A stretch of DNA of 40,059 nucleotides from an uncultured bacterium (lineage in GTDB: Bacteria; Auribacterota; Erginobacteria; Erginobacterales; Erginobacteraceae). The translations under genes were made by a program, and so were the position numbers. Below the pieces are notes generated by a model, which was given only the letters and a program-made list of their open reading frames with translations, searched no databases and was not told where the DNA came from. The DNA lies in assembly GCA_937885075.1 (NCBI GenBank), contig CAKZYZ010000375.1:1-40059 (forward strand), read 5' to 3'. How positions within the stretch are numbered: the stretch's first letter is position 1; each line of letters starts with the position of its first letter. Below, piece by piece: positions 34,103 through 40,059 of this stretch.

Positions 34103-34433
34103 CTTTCACTTCGTTCGGGCGACTAAATGAACTACGAATTTCGCGAATTACACGAATTTTATTTAAAATCAGCCTGCAATATTAGTTAAATGCTTACATA
34201 TTATTTTTCACAGAGAAAATATAATCATAGTTGAAAGAACTTAGCGCCTGTGGCGCAACCTCGTAGTGCAGGACTTCAGTCCTGCCCAACGAAGGCAGGA
34301 CTGAAGTCCTGCACTACGAGGTTATTGAAATCCCGAAGCAGTGCGGTTACCCGACGATCAACGTATTTTTACAATACTACTGAATTAATCATCGACATTT
34401 TTCAAAAATATTTTTTTCCGGAGGGAAAAAATA
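34103..34433. repeat. Spacer with 30-bp-stem hairpin and repeat modules
   Basis: No gene is supported. From the left: a GAACTTAA head with TTCACTTCGTTCGGGCGACT; AATTTCGCGAATTACACGAA variant repeats (34137-34160); a GAACTTAG head (34237). A perfect 30-bp stem follows (34257-34286 with 34294-34323, loop CAACGAA). Its last bases run into the tail TTATTGAAATCCCGAAGCAG (34322-34341), which also occurs in A1 (with one change) and, inverted, at 38861. A ribosome-binding site (GGAGGG, 34421) leads into the next gene. Confidence 0.85.
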
Positions 34434-34730
34434 ATGGAGAAACTGGTTAGAGACAGGATACCCGAGATTATAGAGAGAGAGAAAGGCGGAGAAGTGGCAT
34501 ACCGGATTGCCGATCAGGCTGACTATTCCGATTTCCTCTCAAAAAAACTTACCGAGGAAGTAAATGAGTTCCTGGAGAGCCGGGAACCGGTCGAACTGGC
34601 CGACATCCTGGAGGTAATCCATCACCTGGCGAGAGAAGCAGGCCTGAAGCCAGAAGATATCGAGGAACTGCGACGGGAAAAGGCGATTCGGCGCGGCGCA
34701 TTTCGGAAACGGATTATAATGGATTTCTAA
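34434..34730 (+). CDS. MazG-like/PRA-PH-type nucleotide pyrophosphohydrolase
   Basis: This 98-residue protein starts with KLVRDRIPEII and has the metal-binding helices LTEEVNEFLE (Glu41, Glu42, Glu45) and ELADILEVIHHLA (Glu54, Asp57). These are the all-alpha NTP pyrophosphohydrolase signature (EExxE..ExxD). It is the short, stand-alone version related to phosphoribosyl-ATP pyrophosphohydrolase; without other his genes nearby, a role in clearing noncanonical NTPs is more likely. GGAGGG lies ten or so bases upstream of the ATG. It converges on the next gene with a 17-bp gap. Confidence 0.87.
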   Translation: MEKLVRDRIPEIIEREKGGEVAYRIADQADYSDFLSKKLTEEVNEFLESREPVELADILEVIHHLAREAGLKPEDIEELRREKAIRRGAFRKRIIMDF

Positions 34731-34751
34731 TAACCCCTCCGGGATTATTAG
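34727..34751. terminator. Possible bidirectional hairpin between convergent genes
   Basis: CTAATAACCC pairs imperfectly with GGGATTATTAG (7-bp outer stem, 3 GC pairs inside, one bulge). It sits exactly between two convergent genes and includes both stop regions. T-runs are short, so terminator function is tentative. Confidence 0.35.
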
Positions 34752-35128
34752 AGATCATCCACTACATCATCGGCGACATTCTGATATCTCTGCTGCTCTT
34801 CATCCCGCTTCTTCTCACGCGTCTGATCATTCTTGATCTGACTTTCATCCTGCTGTTCCGACTGGGCAAAGACATCCCCCGGGGGACGATAATAGTCAGG
34901 ATTGGATGATGCTCTCCATTCCCCACTCTCTGATTTGATCAGATATACGGTGGATACCTTTCCATCCGAACCTCTGACCTCAGCGCTGAGGGGTGTCGCT
35001 TTCTGGTTGACTGATATAATGGTAAAACCATCCGGAAGAGCTTCCTTAAGCGTTTCGGCATCTTGAGTCATAGCCAGAAAAGGACAATATCCGGCCGCGA
35101 TTATAAGGACAATCAGTATCTTCTTCAT
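34748..35128 (-). CDS. Small exported protein of unknown function
   Basis: This 126-residue protein starts MKKILIVLIIAAGYCPFLAM, a signal peptide. AGGAGG lies about ten bases upstream, so I prefer this ATG over one 16 codons earlier. The N-terminal half resembles a small PepSY-like or YpeB-like beta fold (PDGFTIISVNQKATPLSAEV); this is a weak impression. The C-terminal third is highly charged and low complexity (QTREKKRDEEQQRYQ, ending DDVVDDL). No family is recognised. It is probably periplasmic. Confidence 0.72.
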   Translation of the reverse strand: MKKILIVLIIAAGYCPFLAMTQDAETLKEALPDGFTIISVNQKATPLSAEVRGSDGKVSTVYLIKSESGEWRASSNPDYYRPPGDVFAQSEQQDESQIKNDQTREKKRDEEQQRYQNVADDVVDDL

Positions 35129-35483
35129 CTCCGTTTTCCTCCTATAGAATAGAGCCCTCTCCTTCGGCTCGGGCAAAGTTACGAAGTGCCTAAAGTAAAA
35201 GAAAGTGCCTAAAGTGCGCTAAAGTGCCTAAAGTTGAAAGTTGTCGCTTCGACTTGGTCGGCCTGGTTGTGTTGGTGAAATGCGTTGAAATATTGCTTTA
35301 TTATGAATAATATTAAACGTAACCTAGATTTAGCGTCGCTCGCTAACTTATGGTAGCCGCACCCTTTAGGGTGCGCAGAAATGTCCAGCAAAATGCAGGA
35401 CGGCTACCTCTGTTACAACATTCAACTTTAGGCACTTTAGCGCACTTTAGGCACTTTAGAACATAGCCCCGCCGTCGGCGGGG
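35129..35483. repeat. Spacer with 42-bp inverted AAGTGCCTAAAGT arrays
   Basis: 35202-35243 and 35416-35457 are inverted copies agreeing at 41 of 42 positions, each built of variant 10-11-bp units AAAGTGCCTA/AAAGTGCGCT. The 172-bp interior contains a GGTAGCCGCACCCT..AGGGTGCG hairpin (35352-35376) and is otherwise AT-rich without a gene. Left of the arrays (35152-35176) is a repeat-like block GAGCCGAAGGAGAGGGCTC on the minus strand. The right arm leads into the GAACATAG hairpin over the mtnP stop. Confidence 0.88.
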
Positions 35484-35491
35484 CTATGTTC
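35459..35491. repeat. GAACATAG hairpin across the mtnP stop codon
   Basis: A perfect 15-bp stem (GAACATAGCCCCGCC with its complement, loop GTC). On the minus strand the right arm supplies AGA-ACA-TAG, the last two codons and the stop of mtnP. No T-run follows. Confidence 0.9.
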
Positions 35492-36359
35492 TAATATATT
35501 TCCCGATTATCAGGTCAAGACGCTCTCTAACCTGAGGGGGAATTGCCTCCGGGGCTGTCATGATGGCGTATTCGAGGGCATTGGAGCATTCAGGATCGGG
35601 TTCTTCCGGGATCAGTGCTACCACATTCTCAAGAATCTTCCGGGCCAGAGATACATTCTTTCCTAAAGTCTCCACCACGGTACTGACCGAGACATCCTCT
35701 ACCCCCTCATCATGCCTCCAGCAATCATAATCGGTCACCATCGCCATAGTCTGATAGGCTATACCGGCTTCCCGGGAAAGCTTCGCCTCGGGAAGGTTGG
35801 TCATCCCGATAATATCCATCCCCCACTGCCGGTAGAGATTTGATTCCGCCCGGGTAGAGAAAGCCGGGCCCTCCATGTTAAGGTAAGTCCCTCCCATATG
35901 AACCGTCGCACCCTCTTTGAGAGCTACCTGATAGATGATCTCCCGAAGAGTACTCGACATCGGATCGGCGAACGCGATATGGGCCGCAACTCCATCTCCG
36001 AAGAAAGTGCTCTTCCGGGCCTGATTGGTCCGGTCAACAAATTGATCGGGGAGAACTATATCCAACGGTTTCAGCTCTTCCTTCAGGCTCCCCACCGCGC
36101 TGACAGCCACTATCCATTCCACCCCCAGTTTCTTGAATCCCCAGATATTAGCCCGATAGTTGATCTCACTGGGCAGAAGCCGATGCCCCCGGCTGTGACG
36201 TGAGAGAAAAGCAACGGGCCTACCTCCGATACTGCCGAGAAGATAAGCGTCAGAGGGTTCACCGAAAGGGGTCTCAATATTGACTTCCCGCCGCTCCTGA
36301 AGCTCCTCCATATCATAGAGACCGCTCCCGCCGATAATTCCAATCTTTGCTTCCGCCAT
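35484..36359 (-). CDS. mtnP: S-methyl-5'-thioadenosine phosphorylase
   Basis: This 291-residue phosphorylase cleaves methylthioadenosine with phosphate to adenine and methylthioribose-1-phosphate, recycling a polyamine or SAM by-product. IGIIGGSGLYD opens the fold. Phosphate-binding SRHSRGH and LLPSEINYRANIWG follow. The nucleoside region GMTNLPEAKLSREAGIAY and TDYDCWRHDEGVEDVS favour MTAP over purine nucleoside phosphorylase. AAAGGAG is nine bases before the ATG. GAACATAG hairpins flank both ends (35459-35491 and 36376-36410). Adenine deaminase (27584-29296) could use its adenine. Confidence 0.95.
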   Translation of the reverse strand: MAEAKIGIIGGSGLYDMEELQERREVNIETPFGEPSDAYLLGSIGGRPVAFLSRHSRGHRLLPSEINYRANIWGFKKLGVEWIVAVSAVGSLKEELKPLDIVLPDQFVDRTNQARKSTFFGDGVAAHIAFADPMSSTLREIIYQVALKEGATVHMGGTYLNMEGPAFSTRAESNLYRQWGMDIIGMTNLPEAKLSREAGIAYQTMAMVTDYDCWRHDEGVEDVSVSTVVETLGKNVSLARKILENVVALIPEEPDPECSNALEYAIMTAPEAIPPQVRERLDLIIGKYIRT

Positions 36360-36672
36360 TTACAAGTCTCCTTTAGAACATAGCCATCGCCTTCGGCGCG
36401 GGCTATGTTCTGAAGTGCCTAAAGTGAAAGAGAGTGCCTAAAGTTTAAAATGCGCTTCAGCCAGAGGCTGATCCGCCTCTGGCGGAAAAGTGCCTAAAGT
36501 TGAAAGTTGTCACTTAGCCCCGCTATACTCGCTTTTACTTGGCGTTTATTGAGTTCGCGTATAATGATAAAATGGTTCCTTCCGATAATTCAATGATTCG
36601 TAATGATATATATAATGCCCCGTCGAAAGTGACAACTTTAGGCACTTCACACTTTAGGCACTTTTAACTTTT
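36360..36672. repeat. Spacer with GAACATAG hairpin and inverted AAGTGCC arrays
   Basis: No gene is seen. The GAACATAG hairpin (36376-36410, imperfect inner stem) is followed by AAGTGCCTAAAGTGAAAGAG units to about 36440. A GC-rich hairpin with GCCAGAGGC/GCCTCTGGC lies at 36459-36483. Then come AAGTGCCTAAAGTTG and GTTGTCACTT (36488-36515), a 110-bp AT-rich interior, and inverted GTGACAACTTTAGGCACTTC (36629-36648) and CACTTTAGGCACTTTTAAC (to 36668). Confidence 0.8.
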
Positions 36673-37116
36673 TTAATGCCCGGTATGACCGAATCCGCCG
36701 GAGTCACGGGAGGTCTGCTCTAACTCCTCAACCGTCTCCCATTCCCCTATCACCACTTCCTGAATTACCATCTGGGCGATCCGCATCCCCCGGGAGATCT
36801 CTACCGGAGCTTTTCCCAGGTTAACTAGAATCACACCTATCTCACCCCGGTAATCGGAGTCAACGGTTCCCGGCGAATTAACGATGCTTAAACCTTTCCG
36901 CAAGGCCAGACCGCTCCGGGGCCTTAACTGGGCTTCGTATCCGTTCGGGAGCGCTATATATATCCCGGAAGGAATAAATCTGATCTCTCCCGGCTGAAGT
37001 ATGACTTCTTCATCTATCGCGGCAAGAATATCCATTCCAGCCGCACCCGGACTCATATAACGAGGAAGTTCCAGATCTTCAAATCCAGCCTTCTTTTTAA
37101 CTTTGATATTGATCAT
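36673..37116 (-). CDS. dut: dUTP diphosphatase
   Basis: This 147-residue trimeric dUTPase converts dUTP to dUMP, keeping uracil out of DNA and supplying thymidylate synthesis. All five motifs are visible: [10 protein letters not shown] (22-31), RPRSGLA (65-71), [14 protein letters not shown] (80-93), [10 protein letters not shown] (109-118) and [10 protein letters not shown] (137-146, the C-terminal lid; the usual RGS is RDS here). The start lacks a clear Shine-Dalgarno. The downstream gene on the same strand is mtnP, separated by 313 bp of repeats. Confidence 0.96.
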   Translation of the reverse strand: MINIKVKKKAGFEDLELPRYMSPGAAGMDILAAIDEEVILQPGEIRFIPSGIYIALPNGYEAQLRPRSGLALRKGLSIVNSPGTVDSDYRGEIGVILVNLGKAPVEISRGMRIAQMVIQEVVIGEWETVEELEQTSRDSGGFGHTGH

Positions 37117-37132
37117 AGTATACCGGTCAGAC

Positions 37133-37256
<124 letters not shown>

Positions 37257-37598
37257 TTATCCCGGCGGCCAGCCGAGGGGTCTTCCTCCCAGGAGGTGGA
37301 AGTGGAGGTGATCAACCGCCTGACCGGCATCGGGTCCGGAATTTACTACCAGGCGATACCCGCTCTGATCGATCCCCTCCTGCCCGGCAATCCGGGAGGC
37401 GGCAATACAGATTCTGCCCATCAATTCTCTATCCGATTCATTCGCCTCCGACAGACCGGATATATGCTTCTTCGGGATAATCAGTATATGAACCGGGGCC
37501 CGGGGATCGACATCCCGGAATGCCAATATCTCATCATCCTCAAAGACAATATCCGCCGGAATATTTCTATCTATAATTTCGCAGAAAAGACAGGTCAT
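37257..37598 (-). CDS. HIT-family nucleotide-binding hydrolase
   Basis: This 113-residue protein belongs to the HINT branch of the histidine triad family: CLFCEIIDRNIPADIVFEDD at the N-terminus and the triad DHLHFHLLGGR (His97, His99, His101) near the end. The substrates are nucleoside phosphoramidates or aminoacyl-AMP-like compounds, acting in the cytoplasm. The length matches compact bacterial Hint proteins. A TATAAT lies only about 12 bases upstream of the ATG on the minus strand, with no good -35, so a short or leaderless transcript is possible but not established. Confidence 0.94.
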   Translation of the reverse strand: MTCLFCEIIDRNIPADIVFEDDEILAFRDVDPRAPVHILIIPKKHISGLSEANESDRELMGRICIAASRIAGQEGIDQSGYRLVVNSGPDAGQAVDHLHFHLLGGRPLGWPPG

Positions 37599-37668
37599 CT
37601 TATCACATTATATATCACTTATAAGCTTCGTGGAATTGTTGACAATAATAAAAGGAACGATCGATGCT

Positions 37669-37875
37669 TTTAAATGACGAAATCCGAATGAGGAATGACG
37701 AAAGAAATCCGAATAACAAATGACTAATTACCCTACCTCGGCCCCTTTTAAGCCACAACTTCGATAAACTCAGAATCTTCGATAAGATACGAAAAAGCCA
37801 CCTGCGTCTGTGCCCCCTCGTCATTCGGGTTTCGTTATTCTTTCGTCATTCCTCATTCGGATTTCGTCATTTAAA
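37669..37875. repeat. 38-bp inverted repeat of CGAAATCCGAATGA units
   Basis: 37669-37706 and 37838-37875 are exact inverted copies (38 bp). Each arm is itself made of ATGACGAAATCCGAATGAGG-type variant repeats. The 131-bp interior has no gene; it includes the CTACCTCGGCCCC phrase related to the G-rich words at 6626 and 17394. Confidence 0.9.
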
Positions 37876-37878
37876 TAT

Positions 37879-38661
37879 CTACCTCTCCTCATCCTCCTCA
37901 TGAGTAACCGGGCGTCCGAAACGGATCCGGCTCAACTGATCCACATCCAGGGTAACCACCTGGTCATCGGAGATTATCATCTTGACCTGAGGCGGTTCCA
38001 GAAACCCGCTGACAATATCGCCATTCTTCATCTTGACTACCTGCTGGAGTACTTCCGCTTCCCGATCGATAAGAATTTCCTGGATTAAATCTCCGGCCAG
38101 GATTAGAGTCCCATACGCGGTTCTTATCTTGAACTGCTTAGACTGGAGCTCACCGGAGATGATATCTCCATCAAAGGTAATAAATCGGTCTTCAATATCC
38201 GGTGGATTAATAATTGGAGGAACATACGAGTCTTCCTTCCCTCCGAGTGGATTTCCGTCCTTATCCACAAAAACCAATCCCCGCACCAGAGTGGCATTAA
38301 TATCGAATGAGCCGTACTCGGACCACCCTTTCAGGTTATACGCATCAACAAAGAATTCGGTAAAATCATCTTCGCTGCCATCCTTGAATTTGACCCGGGT
38401 GATGAATCGACCGATCTTCCGCGCGGAAAGAATCTCATCAAAGGGAAGGGTTACCAGTTCCAGACTCTGCCGCCAGCGGGCACGGAAAGCAGCGCTCTCA
38501 ACATGAAAATTCTTCTCATAGATCTTAAAATTGCAGAGATTAATCTGCTGATTATCCATGGTATGAAGCTGGACATTGTAGATTTGCGGTTTCGGCGGTG
38601 TCTGGCAGGAAAACAAGCCCACGGATAATACAGTCAGAAGAACAAGATATCGGTATTTCAT
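37879..38661 (-). CDS. Exported lipoprotein with repeated beta units
   Basis: This 260-residue protein has a lipoprotein signal (lipobox GLFSC, Cys19). The mature region has two or three similar beta units: GDIISGELQSKQFKIRTAYG followed by IQEILID, NGDIVSGFLEPPQVKMIISD followed by LSRIRFG, and a more diverged unit ending FDEILSARKI. The pattern (charged turn, SG, strand, ...I..I) suggests a small beta-repeat domain found in exported proteins of uncultivated bacteria. I know no function for it. The acidic tail EEDEER ends the protein. The leader (CCGAGGGCGCTAACTT just before the ATG) resembles the repeat leaders of other genes here. Confidence 0.8.
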   Translation of the reverse strand: MKYRYLVLLTVLSVGLFSCQTPPKPQIYNVQLHTMDNQQINLCNFKIYEKNFHVESAAFRARWRQSLELVTLPFDEILSARKIGRFITRVKFKDGSEDDFTEFFVDAYNLKGWSEYGSFDINATLVRGLVFVDKDGNPLGGKEDSYVPPIINPPDIEDRFITFDGDIISGELQSKQFKIRTAYGTLILAGDLIQEILIDREAEVLQQVVKMKNGDIVSGFLEPPQVKMIISDDQVVTLDVDQLSRIRFGRPVTHEEDEER

Positions 38662-39037
38662 AAGTTAGCGCCCTCGGAGTTAACTCAGTGCAAACAGACT
38701 AAATTAACGCCATTTTGAATAATTTAATGCCCCGCTCCGTTAGCGAGGCGAATCTTTTAACTTTTTTCATCCGCCATAGCTTTAGCGACGGAGGAAGGCA
38801 CTTAAGCGCACTTTAGGCACTTAAGGCACTTTAGAACATCGCGCCGAAGGCGCTATGTTCCTGCTTCGGAATTTCAATAAGTTCGTAGTGCAGGACTTCA
38901 GTCCTGCCTTCGTTGGGCAGGACTGAAGTCCTGCACTACGAGATTGCGCCGAAGGCGCTATGTTCTTATATCTATTACGAGTTAGAAGGGAACTTTGTTC
39001 ACCATAAATAATAAATGGAATTATTTCCACTAATATT
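38662..39037. repeat. Spacer with hairpin-duplicate and GAACATCG/GAACATAG modules
   Basis: No gene is supported. AAGTGC/CACTTTAGGCACTTAAGG units lie at 38797-38831. A GAACATCGCGCC/GGCGCTATGTTC hairpin is at 38834-38860. The inverted tail CTGCTTCGGAATTTCAATAA (38861-38880) is followed by a perfect 26-bp stem (38883-38908 with 38916-38941, loop TTCGTTG), the inverted twin of the hairpin at 34257. A second GCGCCGAAGGCGCTATGTTC follows (38946-38965), and then AT-rich sequence. Confidence 0.87.
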
Positions 39038-40059
39038 TTAATTCGGATCGTTCTGCCGGGATAAGTCATAGATGATAATTCGCTCCCGGGGTTCATCGAA
39101 GACAGTCCCCGGTCCATACCGGGAGAGGTAACTCTGGAAGTGGGGGTCAAGCCAGAAACGACTCTCCTGGATAATAAATAATTTCAGCCGCTCTTCTCCT
39201 TTCAGCCTTTCCAGCACTTCCTCAATATCCAACAACCCCGCTTTAAACCTCATGTGGTTGGTATCCACCATATCCAGAGCTATCTCCCGATTGGTCATCA
39301 AGGCCAATAGTGGAGTCGTCGTCACGTGCCCGAATATAAGATCACCCTCCTCAGAATTATCCATGATATATTTCCGGCACTGCTCCGCGGTCTCAAATCC
39401 GGTCCCGGCCTCATGTTTCAAATATCGGAAGATATCATCACCGCTGAACCCGGCCAGGAGAATTACCGCGGCTGCCAGAGCAGTGACCCTCTGCCGGCGT
39501 GAATTGAAGCGCTCAATAATCGCGGTCATACCAACCGCGCCGAGGAAGGAGAGAAAAGGCAGGGGAAGCATAAAATATTGAGTAAATAATGGATTGAGCG
39601 CCCCCAGAAAGATCAGGTATATAATTACTGCCGCCAGAACCGCGGTACGCTTTCCGGTCCAGGGGCCCCAGAGATAGAGAAACGGCAGAAAAAATATCAG
39701 GAGATTTCTCCGCATTACCCGAATATAGATATCCGAAATCAGTTCGGTACCCCGGGGTTTGAGAAAGTGATAAATATAGACCGGGGTAATATATCCATCT
39801 CCGAATAATATTATACAGAGAGCGTTAACTCCCCCGAAAATAATCAGAAATCCGGAAATAAACCTGAGCGGATTTCTATTTCGCCCTCCTCTGAAGATAT
39901 AGTATCCCAGGGGAACCAACCCCCAGGGCAGGGCATAGAGACCGGTCATCGCGGCGCAGCCCCAGAATATCCCGGATTGAATCGCACGATCTTCCAAGAT
40001 CGGAAGACCGTCGGTAAGGGAAAGAGTGAAGATCTGGGTGGCCGCCGTAGCATTAAAAA
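39038..40059 (-). CDS. Polytopic membrane protein, GT-C glycosyltransferase-like (N-terminus cut)
   Basis: The reading frame is open to the right edge, so the N-terminal part is missing; about 340 residues are seen. Around seven hydrophobic helices (YALPWGLVPLGYYIF, FISGFLIIFGGVNALCIILF, AVLAAVIIYLIFLGALNPLF, MLPLPFLSFLGAVGMTAI and VTALAAAVILLAGFSG) are followed by a soluble C-terminal domain (FETAEQCRKYIMDNSEEGDL, ILFGHVTT-like region). This layout fits GT39/ArnT-type lipid-linked sugar transferases (GT-C fold), but the diagnostic N-terminal acidic motif is outside the window. It is probably envelope glycosylation related; moderate confidence in class only. Confidence 0.7.
   Translation of the reverse strand, partial: FNATAATQIFTLSLTDGLPILEDRAIQSGIFWGCAAMTGLYALPWGLVPLGYYIFRGGRNRNPLRFISGFLIIFGGVNALCIILFGDGYITPVYIYHFLKPRGTELISDIYIRVMRRNLLIFFLPFLYLWGPWTGKRTAVLAAVIIYLIFLGALNPLFTQYFMLPLPFLSFLGAVGMTAIIERFNSRRQRVTALAAAVILLAGFSGDDIFRYLKHEAGTGFETAEQCRKYIMDNSEEGDLIFGHVTTTPLLALMTNREIALDMVDTNHMRFKAGLLDIEEVLERLKGEERLKLFIIQESRFWLDPHFQSYLSRYGPGTVFDEPRERIIIYDLSRQNDPN

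Noticed and set aside
34238-34341. Riboswitch or structured ncRNA
   Set aside because: The long perfect stem is duplicated in inverted orientation elsewhere and fits a dispersed repeat; no known riboswitch motif recognised.
34250-34450. Small reading frame translating the hairpin (RSAGLQSCPTKAGLKSCTT)
   Set aside because: It is the translation of the palindromic repeat; the same peptide appears from the copy at 38883 on the other strand. No ribosome-binding site.

Overview
The window is a bacterial chromosome segment from an organism with two membranes. A TolC-type outer-membrane channel, an RND tripartite pump, a beta-barrel protein ending in Phe and two lipoproteins all point to a Gram-negative envelope. 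Genes are mostly single or in short runs. They are separated by unusually elaborate repeat-filled spacers, a look common in genomes of uncultivated candidate phyla (Omnitrophota, Auribacterota or Planctomycetota-like lineages). I cannot fix the phylum from sequence alone, and nothing suggests a prophage or plasmid.

Layout. 0.1-4.4 kb (minus strand): MFS transporter, TatD-family hydrolase, RecJ exonuclease. 4.5-10.6 kb (plus): four consecutive exported TPR or TPR/HEAT solenoid proteins that look like a paralogous family. 10.5-12.7 kb (minus): M50 membrane protease and pyruvate kinase. 13.1-20.7 kb (plus): a 6TM potassium channel, then a TetR regulator - TolC - membrane-fusion protein - RND permease locus whose promoter overlaps a perfect 20-bp palindrome. 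21-25.5 kb (minus): small lipoprotein, REP-type Y1 transposase (RAYT) between two matching hairpins, XerC/D recombinase, DprA, and an AbrB/PIN toxin-antitoxin pair. 25.6-33 kb (minus): CstA carbon-starvation transporter, adenine deaminase, beta-barrel protein, two CorC/HlyC-type CBS membrane proteins. 33.3-34.7 kb (plus): J-domain/TPR protein and a MazG-like pyrophosphohydrolase. 34.7-40 kb (minus): small exported protein, methylthioadenosine phosphorylase, dUTPase, HIT protein, lipoprotein, and a GT-C-like membrane protein cut by the window edge.

Links between genes. TetR/TolC/adaptor/permease form one efflux system. MTAP releases adenine from methylthioadenosine and adenine deaminase could convert it to hypoxanthine. 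dUTPase, the MazG-like protein and HIT are nucleotide house-keeping enzymes. RecJ, DprA and XerC act on DNA.

The most unusual content is between the genes. A modular repeat system with GAACTTAG or GAACATAG termini, core hairpins and interchangeable tails abuts the start codons of unrelated genes, where it supplies the leader. Repeat sequence also runs through stop codons, so that it encodes C-terminal residues: four unrelated proteins end Arg-Thr-stop, and the last ~15 residues of the TolC homologue are repeat-derived. A second class is short direct-variant repeats (periods of about 7, 9, 11, 15 and 31 bp), often arranged as paired inverted arrays. No CRISPR, rRNA or tRNA was recognised.
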